DNA from: Hypericum androsaemum
Taxonomy: Eukaryota; Streptophyta; Magnoliopsida; Malpighiales; Hypericaceae
Assembly: GCA_963995505.1 (NCBI GenBank)
Contig: OZ023198.1
Span: 10,407,141-10,471,140 of the forward strand
Direction: 5' to 3'
DNA: 64,000 bases
The position numbers and the translations under genes were made by a program. The stretch's first letter is position 1. Each line of letters opens with the position of its first letter. Positions 20,865-31,749 of the stretch are shown here, one piece after another. The notes below the pieces were generated by a model. The model ran no database searches and was not told where the DNA came from. It saw only the letters and a list, made by a program, of their open reading frames with translations.

Positions 20865-23351
20865 ATGGCTCCTCCCAAGGAACCGACTCTTCCTACTACT
20901 CAACCTAGTGCAGAGAGGAACATCACCAACACGGTTCCTTCTAGAGAGCCGGTTGAGATAGTCGTTGCCCCGATGGAGACATATTCTGCCTTCGTCGCTC
21001 GAAGGCGCTGTGAGCGCTATGAAGAGTCTCGTAAGTATCGTGAGGAGTCTCAAAGGTATTTTGAGGAGTCCCGTAGGCGCTCTGAGGAGTACTGGAGGCA
21101 CTCTGAGGAGTACTGGAGGCATTCTGAGGAAAACTGGAAGCGCTTAAAGGAGTCCCTTAGCTGTGTTAGGGAGGACTTTAATGCGGTCGTCGATCAAGTC
21201 CGGGACGAGGAACCTCACGAAATATCTCTAGGTAATACTCAGTGTCTTGCCAGTTACTTGACCCACACCTTAACCCCAGCAATACCAAATGAGTCATCTG
21301 GGATGATCGGTCCTGAGACCGAGAAGCCAAGTCTTAATAGAATGACACATATAGGGCTATCACCCTCCACTGAGCCTATGGCGGAAGAACTAAGGGTAGG
21401 GTCTTTGCCTTACCATGATACCCAGACCCGGGACTGTACGAGCTTACTCAGTCGACCTCCATCGGCTGGGGCCTCTAATTACCCAGGGTTGGAAGAGTCT
21501 CCTACAAGTGAGGAGACCTATATTCCGACCATGATGCCTCAGTTCTTAAGATTAAAGCAAGGGGAGCTAGATCTAAGTGTTCCTACTTTGACCTTGACCC
21601 CTCAGTTCATGATGTTGAGCGAGAGGAAGCTTAACGAGGGTGATGTTAGTCCAAAGACGGAGAGTCCACCCCAATTTTTTGATGTTGAGATCTCAGACTC
21701 ACACCGAGTATCGGGAGCGCAGCAGCCATCAATAGGTCCCCACGTTAGTACTTCTATTGCCATGGTGGGTATACAACAAAGTCAAAAGAAGGAAGGCCTT
21801 AAACAATGGAAGGTCAACCCTAAGACCCGGGGGACAAGACTCGGGGGGCAAGGAAGGCCGCTTGATAGCAGCATCCTAAAGGCTCAGATGTCCTCTCATC
21901 CGAGGGGAGTCGATGTCCCTAAGCAAGAGGAGATTGACTCTAAGACCTGGGGGGCAAAACTTATGAGGTATGGAAGGCCGCCTGATAAAGGCCTCCTAAG
22001 GACTCAAAAGTTCTTTTGTTCAAGGGGAGTTGGTGATACGTGGAGGTTCCATCGTCCCCGAATCAAGGTGGACCTTCAGGACAAGCCCAACCTACGCTGG
22101 TACACCTTCAACCAACTTGGAGACAAGGGGGTCACCCCTGAGTCATCAACACAAGACGTCTTGACCAAGACTCAAAGACGTTGCCTTGAGAAAAAAGTCC
22201 AAAAACAGAAGCAAGTAATTAAAGACCTCGAAGAGAAACTTGTGGAACAAAGGGCCAAGCTAGAAGAACGAAAGATGCTCTTAGCTCGCTCAAAGATAAA
22301 ACACCATTCGGCCCTGACTCGAGGCCGACCCAAAGAGGTTGAATCCTCTAAGGTGAAAGGAAAAGACCTCAAGCACATTAAAGAGGTTCGACCAGAGGCA
22401 CCCACTGATCAACGTAAGAAGTTGATTTGCAAATGGATACCTAAGGCAAGAGGAGAGGTCCACCCAAAGGAAGATCGCCCCAAAAAGGACAAGGCTGACC
22501 AAGCCAACCGGAAGGAAAAGAAAGCCTCGGTCGACCTTGACAACATGTACTTCAAGTTTGGGAACTTCCCAAGCATGGTGGCGATTAACGTTGCCCCATC
22601 TAGTTTTGGGTTGAAACCCAATCAAACGAGCCACCAAGAGAGAGACATGATAGAGAGTGACACTATTGAGGTTGAGGTAGAAAGGAAGTCTTCACCTGTA
22701 TCCTTGATGGAAGACTTCAACGATAGTATCCCTATCGCTAGGCCTACCTGGAGGACAAGTGAGAGCCTGAGGTCTTTGTATACCATGGCTCACAACTTTG
22801 CAAAGTGGATAGAGAGGGTCCTCATGGATGACAGGGCTATTGTAAATATCCTACCTCAGTCGCTCTTGAAGAAGCTAAGCAATGAGAAGGAGAAGTTGAC
22901 CCCCTTTAAGATAATAATGGCCAGCTTGGCTGGTAAGGGTACTCGTCCCCTTAGAGTACTTAAGGCTAAAGTTAGTGTGGGCTCCGTTACTCGAGAGATT
23001 GTGTTCTTTGTCATAAGCACAAAGACCTCCTATAATTCTCCATCGGGGAGGGATTGGATCAACTCAAGACGAGTGACCCCATTCTGCCTCCATGTGTTCT
23101 TGATTCGGTGGAAGCCAGATGGAAGGGTAGAGATAGTGACAACAAATGTCAATCCCTTCCTATCGACTACTAACTGTGTAGAGGCAGCCTTCTACGACTA
23201 TTTTATAGTGCCAAAAAGGGTGATCCAGGGAAGCATAGATGACTGGTTTGCCCGCTATGCAAGCTCGGTCGAGCAGGATACTCCTTCTATCCATCGATCG
23301 GTCAGTGCCACACCCGAAGGGCAGGCACTTTTCCTTACCTTTGAGGAGTAA
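20865..23351 (+). CDS. 828-residue retrotransposon ORF (gag-like with degenerate protease end)
   Basis: Open for 828 codons inside a young element. Residues 53-94 form six heptads starting EES/EEY/EEN, encoded by a 21-bp repeat, and predict a coiled coil. A second coiled-coil region lies at about 438-480 (LEKKVQKQKQVIKDLEEKL). The middle is basic and low in known motifs, and no CCHC zinc knuckle was seen. The end resembles a retroviral-type aspartic protease: VLMDDRAIVNILP (652-664) aligns with the usual VxxDxGSxxNILP and GRDWI with the second lobe, but the catalytic D-T/S-G triad is replaced by D-D-R, so activity is unlikely. Its intact frame suggests selection or very recent arrival. It may be a structural protein; function is unproven. 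Confidence 0.75.
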   Translation: MAPPKEPTLPTTQPSAERNITNTVPSREPVEIVVAPMETYSAFVARRRCERYEESRKYREESQRYFEESRRRSEEYWRHSEEYWRHSEENWKRLKESLSCVREDFNAVVDQVRDEEPHEISLGNTQCLASYLTHTLTPAIPNESSGMIGPETEKPSLNRMTHIGLSPSTEPMAEELRVGSLPYHDTQTRDCTSLLSRPPSAGASNYPGLEESPTSEETYIPTMMPQFLRLKQGELDLSVPTLTLTPQFMMLSERKLNEGDVSPKTESPPQFFDVEISDSHRVSGAQQPSIGPHVSTSIAMVGIQQSQKKEGLKQWKVNPKTRGTRLGGQGRPLDSSILKAQMSSHPRGVDVPKQEEIDSKTWGAKLMRYGRPPDKGLLRTQKFFCSRGVGDTWRFHRPRIKVDLQDKPNLRWYTFNQLGDKGVTPESSTQDVLTKTQRRCLEKKVQKQKQVIKDLEEKLVEQRAKLEERKMLLARSKIKHHSALTRGRPKEVESSKVKGKDLKHIKEVRPEAPTDQRKKLICKWIPKARGEVHPKEDRPKKDKADQANRKEKKASVDLDNMYFKFGNFPSMVAINVAPSSFGLKPNQTSHQERDMIESDTIEVEVERKSSPVSLMEDFNDSIPIARPTWRTSESLRSLYTMAHNFAKWIERVLMDDRAIVNILPQSLLKKLSNEKEKLTPFKIIMASLAGKGTRPLRVLKAKVSVGSVTREIVFFVISTKTSYNSPSGRDWINSRRVTPFCLHVFLIRWKPDGRVEIVTTNVNPFLSTTNCVEAAFYDYFIVPKRVIQGSIDDWFARYASSVEQDTPSIHRSVSATPEGQALFLTFEE

Positions 23352-23608
23352 GGCCATATGAGAGGTGACAAGGTGGTTGGTGGTCTACACCTTGTCATTC
23401 TACGAGTCGGCCGGGTATGTCTTTCATGACAACGGCCTAGATCCCCTGGTGCTTCTCAAAATAGATAATTTTCACCCAAGTAAACAAGGTGAAGCCAAGC
23501 TGGAGATGAAAGACCTTTGAGTAGAGGTATTACAAGCTCATCAAAGGTCAAAGAGGTTAAAATGCTACATGTCAACACTTCTCATCTGACCGTACCGAAG
23601 TGTTAACA

Positions 23609-23620
23609 TGTGGGGGGCAT
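23609..23620 (+). other. Polypurine-tract-like sequence before the 3' LTR
   Basis: TGTGGGGGGCAT abuts the 3' LTR, the position from which plus-strand DNA synthesis is primed. It is G-rich rather than a pure purine run. Confidence 0.55.
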
Positions 23621-25714
23621 TGTTGAAGTGCAAAAAATAACATGTTGGGAGATCGGAGTCGACTAGGGCGATCATTGAAGTACCTGGGCTTGAACGTCAA
23701 CTTGCCTTGGCTGGGTATGCTCAAATCAGCTTGGGTACCCTCAACCTTGATATCCTCAGCCTTGAATCACCATGACTAACTCCAACTAGAGAAAGGTGGG
23801 CTTGGGTGAGCACGGTCAAACATATAAACCAAGTCCAACTAGGTAGAGACATATGTGACCTTGATTAACTACGACTAGAGGAAGTCGAGTTAGGCCGGCT
23901 TCAGCCAGGCGAAGATGCGAAATGCTGACTTCGACTAAGGAAAGACGATTTGGATATATTTTGGCTATGTAGGAGTACAGCCGACTTCGGTTAGGCAAAG
24001 ATATGCTAAGTCGACCCCAACTAGAGGAAGCTAACTTTGAGCATTGTTGACGGGAAAAATAATTTACAAGGTTGGGGCTTCGAGTATGGGAGTTAGGTGT
24101 GTGATTGACTTCACAAGTTCGAGAAGGTGAAGCCGAGTGTAGCATTTATTCTTCTAGAGCGAGTGAGGTACCAACTCAATAGATGTGAGCCCGACACTAG
24201 CTGAACTCGACACCAACCGAGTGGAAGGCCAACCCGGCGCCAACTAAGGGTGGCGCCAACTAAATGAGGCGCCAACCGAGGACAGGCAAACTCGTCGCCA
24301 ACTGAGCAAAGGAGAGTTGGCGCCAACTGAGGGAAGGAGAGTGTGGCGCCAACTGAGCAGAGGCGAGTATGGCGCCAACTGAGGGAAGGAGAGTGCGGCG
24401 CCAAGTGAAGGCGGTTGAAGGGGCTTCGGCTCTGGTAAAGTGGTCATAACTTTTGACTCGGACCTCGGATTAAGGTGATTCTTGAGCCTATGGAAATATA
24501 CTAGATAGGCCTACAACTTTGTAGTTCATCACTTTTTCCGATTCATAGTGAAAGGAAGTCCAATACCGGCGCCAAGTGAACCCGGCGCTAAGTGGGTGAA
24601 AGGAAACCCGGCGCCAAGTGAAGGCGGTTAGAGGGCCTTCGGCTGTCTGTGGTAAAGTAGTCATAACTTTTGACTCGGACCTCAAATTAAGGTGATTCTT
24701 GAGCCTATGAAAAGATAATAGATAGGTCTACAACTTTGTAGTTCGTCACTTGGGCCAATTCAGAGTGGATGGATGTCTAAAACCGGCGCTAAGTGTGGAA
24801 AGCTAACCTGGCGCCGAGTAGAGGAAGTAAATCCGGCGCCAGGTCATATCTTTTGACTCAAATCTCGGATTAACGCGATTCAAGTTGCTGTGTGAAGATA
24901 AGACATAGAGCTACAACTTTATAGTTTATGAATTCTTCAAATTCAAGGCAGAAGGATGTCAAAAAGGCACTTGAAGCAGATGCGGTGTCGGATGAGGCAC
25001 TAAATGAGGCGCCGATTGAAGGCACCTAAATCCGGCGCCAATTGAAAGTACCGAATAGGGGCACCGATTGCCATTAGCTCAAGTAGAGAGCTAGTTTCCT
25101 CTCACTTCAGATGAGACCAATCTCTTGAGGCTAAATGTAGTGCCCGGTGTACATGAGATAAGGTGGAAGAGACCGGGTTAGCACGGACTCTACATAGGTG
25201 GACAGAGATACGAGGAGACCAAGTTTAAGGCGGACTCTTGAAGTAATTGGAGGAGCTCTGGGATACTCGATGCACCCTGGGTTCTTAAGAGACTAGGATA
25301 AACTCTGGCACGATAAATCTGAATTAGATGGGGATAAGCGTTGGAAGTCCATTTTCAGACGAAGATAAGCATTGAAAGAGATAGGCTTCGGGCCTTCGAG
25401 TTCAGTCGGGATAAGGGTAAGGCCTGGTTGAAGATAAGCGACGAGGACTCCGAGTTCGACTACAACACGGTTAGAGCGAAGCTGAGGCGATCTTCGTTTT
25501 CTATATAAGCAAGGCAAGGGGCGAACAGAACGATCATCCAAAAACCAAATCACAAAATCTCTATCAAGCTTCGGCTTTTTTTAATCTTAGTTTAGGTTAG
25601 TAGTAGTCTCGGCTTCGGCCATCCTTGTTACTTTCGGCGTTACACCGACCTTGGGACGAGCACTCCGGGCCGTCACGAGATCGATCGACGTTCTTGTCAC
25701 TTTTTATCCCAACA
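23621..25714 (+). repeat. 3' LTR of the non-autonomous element
   Basis: Same 2094-bp length as the 5' LTR, with about eight substitutions seen by eye (for example near 23806, 23904, 24136, 24198, 24684, 24724, 24982 and 25110) and no indel. Followed by the GAAAA duplication. Confidence 0.92.
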
Positions 25715-25719
25715 GAAAA
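25715..25719. repeat. Right target-site duplication GAAAA
   Basis: Copies 18630-18634 exactly. Confidence 0.9.
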
Positions 25720-25975
25720 GAGGCATATCTTAGTGCTGTGGGGCGAGCATTTCTTCCTCTTTGTAGATTCGGATGGGTCTTGTACAAAGTGGCAGTGAAG
25801 GTATAGTTTGCCATCTATGGTGCAACTCTTTGGGGACTTGGGTTATTGAGGAACAATGCAATTTTTCGGGGGGATAGATGCGGCCGAGAACTTCTGACCC
25901 GTGCTATCCTTTTTCGAGCACGTGAATGGCTTCAGTGGGCCACTTCTGTCTCGGACCTGGGGGTCAAGATTTAGT
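25720..25975 (+). mobile_element. LINE remnant, right part
   Basis: Continuation of the LINE broken at 18634. It encodes LRNNAIFRG near 25850 and ILFRAREWLQWATS near 25905, the typical end of plant L1 ORF2 after the zinc-binding motif. No poly(A) tail is visible. Confidence 0.75.
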
Positions 25976-26274
25976 GTTGTTCTTAGAATATCTGAGATGA
26001 GGTAAGGGATGTACTTTGCATTTGGTTTTGACCTCGTGATGTTGGTGTACATTTTTGAAATATATAAAATTAATTTATTTACAAAATAAATAGTGAAGTG
26101 AGTGTGAATTGAAGAAATATTTGTCACTTGGTTAAACATTTTGAAATCACAAATTAGTAGTGTGAAAGTCAACAAAACTACAAAATACTAAAAATATGAT
26201 TACCTTGATAGTATATCCCTTTCATTCGTCCTCTATGTTATCTACAAAATCTATTTTTTTATGGGTTATAATTG

Positions 26275-26612
26275 TGGGGAGCGGATTTGGTCTTGGAAGG
26301 CCAAATCTAACCAGGACCGTCCTGGACGATCCAATGGTTTACTTAGTTAAGATTCAATGGTCTACCCAGTTATGATTTAATGGTCTACTTAGTTATGATT
26401 CAATGGTCTATTTTTATTCTGTCCCAGATAAATTGGGACCCTTCCGGATAAAAAGGGTTGGATACAATTGTCTACCCATTTATTGAATAGTTTATTCAGT
26501 TATGATTCAATGGTCTACTTAGTTATGATCGAATAGTCTACTCCGTATATATTAAATAGTTTGCTATCTACATTGATCCTGGATTCTTTATTCGAGGACC
26601 AAATCCGGTCCC
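26275..26612. mobile_element. MULE-like MITE with internal 23-bp repeats
   Basis: Left TGGGGAGCGGATTTGGTC and the inverse of the right end AGGGACCGGATTTGGTC are inverted repeats. Flanks TTATAATTG and TTGTAATTG match at 8 of 9 positions. The interior repeats a 23-bp unit around CAATGGTCTACTTAGTTATG about nine times, some copies interrupted. Confidence 0.65.
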
Positions 26613-27525
26613 TTGTAATTGATGGTTGGTTCCGAATTCCGTGTGAGTTTCTTCTCCTAAAGGTGCATTATTACCAAAAAAAATGATGTGGAGTTGCAGA
26701 CAAAATCACATCAGAACACACACAAACCATTATCATACATGTGTTGGTGTTTTTTTTCGTTAGGTAGAACTTGAACATGTCCTTGTTTGCCTTATTGGTG
26801 GGTCTTAAATATTCTTGGCCCCTCCTCGCTAGTCGCTACTCCCTACCTACAAGTGTATGTACTCCCTAATAACAAGCAACGAATTAGTGCATAACCCAAC
26901 AAAATGCTTAATTTTTTACTATCATTTACGTCAATTAATAAGAGAGTTGTTCTAATAAAAAAATTTCGAGTTTGATCATTGAAAATATAACAATGTTAAA
27001 TATTTTTTGAGAAATTTTTTATTACCATTCAAAGATCATATCCAGTTGAAACATGGACTAGTCAATCCGTTGGATGTGTGATATCAAAAAAATCAAAATG
27101 CTAAATTTTCTTTTGATGAACAAACACGTTCCCAATCATAACCAAATGAGGATGGTTTACGGAAGGATTAAGATGGCTAATGGGCCCAAAAATTTGGGAC
27201 CAAATCCAAATGGGGTACTTATCCGAGGAATTTATGCGGACCATTTCCGCATAATTCGGCTGATTGTATCCCTTGAGGCTAAGAAAATATCTCTAGTATC
27301 TTGGTGAATTTCCAAATTATATTTTTATATTCGTAAAACTTAAATTTAAAATCAGTTTAAATGAATTAAAATATTTTACCACTTTGATTAACTCCAGTAA
27401 AAAAATTGTTTTTGTTTTTCCAAATTCGAGGCCAGATTTGTTTGTTTAGCGGTCCCTAACAATATTGGGACGAAATTGATTTTTCTTGATGGGCTAATCT
27501 TTCCTATTGTGGGGAAATTTTTTTT

Positions 27526-28307
27526 GGGAAAAGTCCACTTTAGTACCCTGTGGTATCGCCCGAAATCACTTTAGTACCCTGTGGTAAAAAACTGACCAAT
27601 CGAGTCATACTTATTCTAATTAACATCAAAAAGGTCCTCGGGCAGCTGCCCGGAGCTGTCCGGACCCGCCCGAACGCTGCCCGGACTATGTGGCCAGCCA
27701 CGTCACCAAAACTTGATGACGTGGCGCCACGTGGAGGAGGAGGAGGAGGATGAGGAGGAGGAGGAGGAGGAGAAGAGGAGGAGGAGGAGGAGGACGAAGT
27801 GGAGGAGGAGGAGGAGGAGGAGGACGAAGTGGAGGAGGAGGAGGAGGAGGCGGAGGAGGACGAGGACGAGGACGAAGTGGAGGAGGAGGAGGAGGACGAG
27901 GAGGAGGAGGACAAAGTGGAGGAGGAGGAGGAGGATGAGGAGGAGGAGGACGAAGTGGAGGAGGAGGAGGAGGAGAAGAGGAGGAGGAGGAGGACGAAGT
28001 GGAGGAGGAGGCGGAGGAGGAGGAGGACGAAGTGGAGGAGGAGGCGGAGGAGGCGGAGGAGGAGGAGGAGGAGGAGGAGGAAAGGAAGAGAGGGAAGAAG
28101 ATGGTTGTCCACGTGGCGCCACGTCATCAAGTTTTGGTGACGTGGCTGGCCACGTAGTCCGGGCAGTGTTCGGGCAGGTCCGGGCAGCTGCCCGAGGACC
28201 TTTTTGATGTTAATTAGAATAAGTATGACTCGATTGGTCGGTTTTTTACCACAGGGTACTAAAGTGATTTTGGGCGATACCACAGGGTACTAAAGTAGAC
28301 TTTTCCC
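27526..28307. mobile_element. MULE-like palindromic MITE with purine-rich loop (copy A)
   Basis: 782 bp. Arms of about 200 bp are inverted copies, from GGGAAAAGTCCACTTTAGTA at the left to its inverse at the right. They include GGGCAGCTGCCCG palindromes and GACGTGGCGCCACGTGG next to the loop. A 9-10-bp AATTTTTTTT target duplication flanks it (27516-27525 and 28308-28317). The loop is a GAG/GGA-rich microsatellite. There is no transposase. Long open frames across the loop are an artefact of the triplet repeat. Confidence 0.85.
27737..28091. repeat. GAG/GGA-rich microsatellite loop
   Basis: About 355 bp of almost pure purine on the plus strand, GAGGAGGAG broken by GACGAAGTG and GGCGGAG variants in a roughly 45-60-bp higher-order pattern. 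Confidence 0.9.
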
Positions 28308-28499
28308 AATTTTTTTTACAGGTTGGGCCCATTTGTAGAGCAAAGCCCGATATTTTTTAATGACCTTTCATCTTTTCATCAAATTCCTGAAAATTTTAAA
28401 TTTTTTACGAACTTTAAGTTTTCAATGATTTTATAAAACTTTAAACTTCCCATAAAATTTTAATTTTCTATGATTGCAAAAATTTAAGAAAATTACAAA

Positions 28500-29960
28500 A
28501 CTATTGAGCAGAAAATCAAACGAACTGAGACGGATGCGGAGTGGTCGTCCCAAGGTCGGCCTAATAGCGAGGGAGAAAATGATTGGGTTGGAAAAGATTT
28601 CCTTGAGAAAATGAAAAACAATTACAAAGGTAAAGAAAAAGGTTGGGGTTTTTGTATGTAATTTTTCTGGTGTTCCTAACATATGACACAATCCTTGCTT
28701 ATATAGAAAAACAACAATGACCCGGTCTCTTACCTTAAGCCGTGTTCTAGTCAAACACGATGACTAAGAATCTATCCTCTTTTAATTCCTATCGTAATCC
28801 AACTCAGATTTTTTTGGTCTCCAGAAATCTATCTGTCTTCCCAAATCTGCATCCATGTATAACTCTGAGATTTTGCTTGTACCTGGTCTCCTTCAACCTA
28901 TCAAACTCTTCCTGAGTTTGTTCAAGTCCTATCAACGTCGAGTCTGGCATAACTCGATGTATTTATCCTGCCAAATTGACCATCTCACCTCGAATGAAAC
29001 ACATTGGCCGATGATTAGATTTGAGCGGGTCGACGATTAGAGTCGAACCGCCCGACAACTAGAGTCGAGCTGAGTCGGCTGATGATTGGACTTGAGGTGA
29101 GTCGGCCGATGATTGGAGTTGAGGTAAGTCAACTGACAATTAGACTCCAGCTGGCCTACGATCGGGCTAAAGTTGAGCTTGCCGATGATCGGCTTGAATC
29201 GAGCTAATCGACGATCGGCCTGTAGTTGTGATGGCTGATGATCGCAATAAGCAACCTAACCCTTGCACGACGATTGAAGCCTTACCTCTTAGATTTTCAT
29301 TGTCGTAAGAAACACCTCAATCCGAGGTTCGAGTAAAAAAATATGGGCAATTTATCATAACCCGACGGTCCTCACCAATGAAACTAGCAACAAGACTTGA
29401 AGCATTATTTTGACACTCTTTGAAGCAGAATTAGGCAATGCTCTTGACATATAAAGTTGGAGATCTATCTCTTGTTCATGGCCGAAAGAATCACGTCATT
29501 TTTTAGGCTAGAGTACAAAGTTATAGTTAGTTCATTAAGGATGGGTGCTCCTTGAGAGCTTACTAGCATCCAACCGAGGTAGCACCTATAAGCCAATGAA
29601 CGCTCAACCTGAGGGAGTCTTCCTAACCTCTCTAAGAGTCTGACCTGACTTAAGAAAATCTGTTATGACCTAAGGGTAACTCAAGCTGAGGCCGAGTACA
29701 ACTCAAGCTGAGGCTGAGGGTAACCCAAGTGACCTAAGACTGAGGGTAACTCAAGCTGAGCTGAGACTGAGTGCAACCCAAGCTGAGGCTGAGGGTAGCC
29801 AAGTGACCTAAGACTGAGGGTAACTCAAGCTGAGCTGAGGTTGAGTGCAACTCAAGCTAAGGCTGAGGGTAACCAAGTGACCTAAGGCTGAGGGTAACTC
29901 AAGCTGAGTTGAGGCTGCGTGTAACCTAAGCTGAGGCTAGTGTACCCACCCAAGATAAAT
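28500..29960 (-). mobile_element. Antisense LTR fragment or solo LTR related to the 18.6-25.7 kb element
   Basis: On the minus strand TTTTCTATATAAGCAAGG (about 28714-28697) is identical to the LTR promoter block of the intact element. About 140 bp further CCGACCTTGGGACGA (about 28562-28548) followed by CACTCCG matches the end of its R-U5, with one mismatch in 23 bp. Spacing is conserved. Upstream (29040-29940) lie degenerate CCGATGATCGG- and CTCAAGCTGAGG-type repeats in place of the GGCGCC repeats. Ends and target duplication are not resolved, and no internal region was seen, so it is either a solo LTR or a truncated copy of a sister family. Confidence 0.65.
29660..29940. repeat. Tandem repeats rich in CTCAAGCTGAG
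   Basis: Units built from GGTAACTCAAGCTGAGGCTG, AACCCAAGTG and ACCTAAGACTGAG recur about every 60-70 bp, four to five times, probably in the U3 of the antisense LTR. Confidence 0.75.
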
Positions 29961-30649
29961 TGACATCCAATTCTGGGTACCACGATGATTGCCTTAGTCG
30001 ACCCCAATCTCCAAACATGTTATTTTTGTACTTCAACAAAAACAAAGTAACGGTATTCCAAAAAAGGTGTTCGTATAAGTTATTTCACCTAATCGCAACA
30101 TTCACAATAGAGTTTTCGAGTGTAGAAAGTATGAGTTCAAACTCTATTAAGCTATAATTATTGATGTAAAAATATACATTTTCAGTATATACGCTGACAT
30201 TGCATATAATCTTCCCTGACATGGGTAACGATCACTTTTATTGGGCCCAGGTTATTTTTTCTGTATGAAAAAAAGAATTAGTGGACCAAGACTCGTCACC
30301 AAGAAGATAATAATCATAGTCAATGATTTTCTGAAAAGAAAGTACCACGACCCTATGATTCAATGATTTTTGTTTCTTATTTTTTTAAAGTAAGAAACAA
30401 AAAATAAAGTTATGGGTGACATTGATTCCTTAATGGACATATATGCATGATTTCCCTTCCACTAGCTATAACTGTTATAGTTTTTTTGTTACATCTAGTT
30501 TTCATAGTAAAAAATTATTGGATTCTATTTAGAATGTAATTTTCTCAATGTATTTCTATTAGTAAGTTTTGAACCTAAGAGTTCCTTAACGGAATCTAAA
30601 TTATTTATCAATTGGACCAACTTTCATATATTTGAGAGAGGGGAGAATT

Positions 30650-31010
30650 GCATAATTACCCCTAAAAAAATTCTATGTGATTTGGATGAATTCGGAAGCC
30701 ACTTGTTTTTTCATTGCACTTTTTTGTGTGGAAATTTTGAATTATTTTGTACAAAAGGTTAGCCTCTCTTACGAATTCGGAAATGGCTGTCGTGGTCAAA
30801 TGCAACGCTTGATATAGGCAATCAAGACCTTTTGCTCTTGGTCGTCTCTAAATTGGTTTGGGGATGTCTGGTATTCTTTATACTTCTACTTGATAATTTT
30901 TTGCTCAAAAATGTATTAGTCGATTGCTAAGTCGGTGGTCTCACAAAAACAATTGATATAAGTTGGAGGGGAGCCAGGAATGTGGAGAGTGGTTCACTCT
31001 ATCGCCCGTT
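30650..31010 (+). mobile_element. Second decayed LINE remnant
   Basis: Reading through breaks on the plus strand gives DEFGSHLFFHCTFLCGNF near 30690, resembling the zinc-binding end of plant LINE ORF2 (HLFFxCxF). It is too decayed to place ends. Confidence 0.4.
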
Positions 31011-31603
31011 GGGAATCACATTGGATTATCTAAGTGGGTATGGTCCTGTCGTCCGTATCTCTTAATTGAAATCGAATAAATTAAATAATGTGAACATATG
31101 ACCTCTTGAAATGGCGACTTCCATCCTAAGGGCATCTTTGGGGATTTTCAAAGCTTTATCTTTCTCACTACATTTAAATTATTGTTTTAGTTTTAAAAAA
31201 ATTTTAAAATTTAAATTCGATAATATAATTATATAAAAATTCGGTATTGAATGTTTTGTTTATGTTTATATTCTTGACTCAGATTAAATTAGACTATTTT
31301 TTCATAGTAAGTGATATGAGCCTATGTATATGTAATGTTCCGTTCAAGATATATTAAGAAAGGCTTAAATGATATGATTGTAATATTTATATTATCAAAG
31401 TGCACCTTTTTTTCTAACAATCATCAGAGAACTCTAATGTTAAGTGTGTTTGATCTATATAAATTTTAAAATCTCTCAGAGGTTTCTTATGAGAAATTTC
31501 TTAGATGCGTGTGAGAATTTAAGTGAAAACAAAACACGCTAGAAAAGAATCGTGTTGGTTCATGAAAATAGTCGGTCACATCACAAGCGTTACAATGCAT
31601 GTT

Positions 31604-31611
<8 letters not shown>

Positions 31612-31674
<63 letters not shown>
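31612..31674. repeat. (TA)n microsatellite, about 31 units
   Basis: An uninterrupted alternating TA tract of about 63 bp. The Ile-Tyr open frames crossing it on both strands are artefacts. Confidence 0.95.
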
Positions 31675-31677
<3 letters not shown>

Positions 31678-31749
31678 TCATGATATCTATGGGCAACTGG
31701 GCATATATGAATTCAATAATTTCATTAATTTAAGAGGAGAACCATGATG

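Larger units (their letters stand above)
18635..25714 (+). mobile_element. Non-autonomous LTR retrotransposon, 7.08 kb, nested in a LINE
   Basis: Two LTRs of exactly 2094 bp (18635-20728 and 23621-25714) run TG...CA and are flanked by GAAAA duplications. By eye the LTRs differ at only about eight positions, so insertion was recent. The 2.9-kb interior holds one long ORF (20865-23351) but no reverse transcriptase, RNase H or integrase. After the 5' LTR the sequence TTGTTTTTGGCACGC does not match the usual tRNA-iMet primer site. A G-rich tract (GTGGGGGGCA) precedes the 3' LTR. The element must have been mobilised by enzymes from a partner. The protease-like ORF end points to Ty3/gypsy (possibly Tat/Ogre-type) ancestry. 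Confidence 0.92.

Noticed and set aside
27540..28283. Long open frames on both strands (poly-Ser, poly-Glu, poly-Pro)
   Set aside because: They are triplet-repeat artefacts of the purine-rich loop inside a palindromic MITE.
30365..30405. Short hairpin around TTTTTGTTTCTTA and its inverse
   Set aside because: AT-rich and only about 13 bp per arm; too weak to support a microRNA or terminator.
31487..31747. Ile-Tyr repeat frames on both strands
   Set aside because: Produced by the (TA)n microsatellite.
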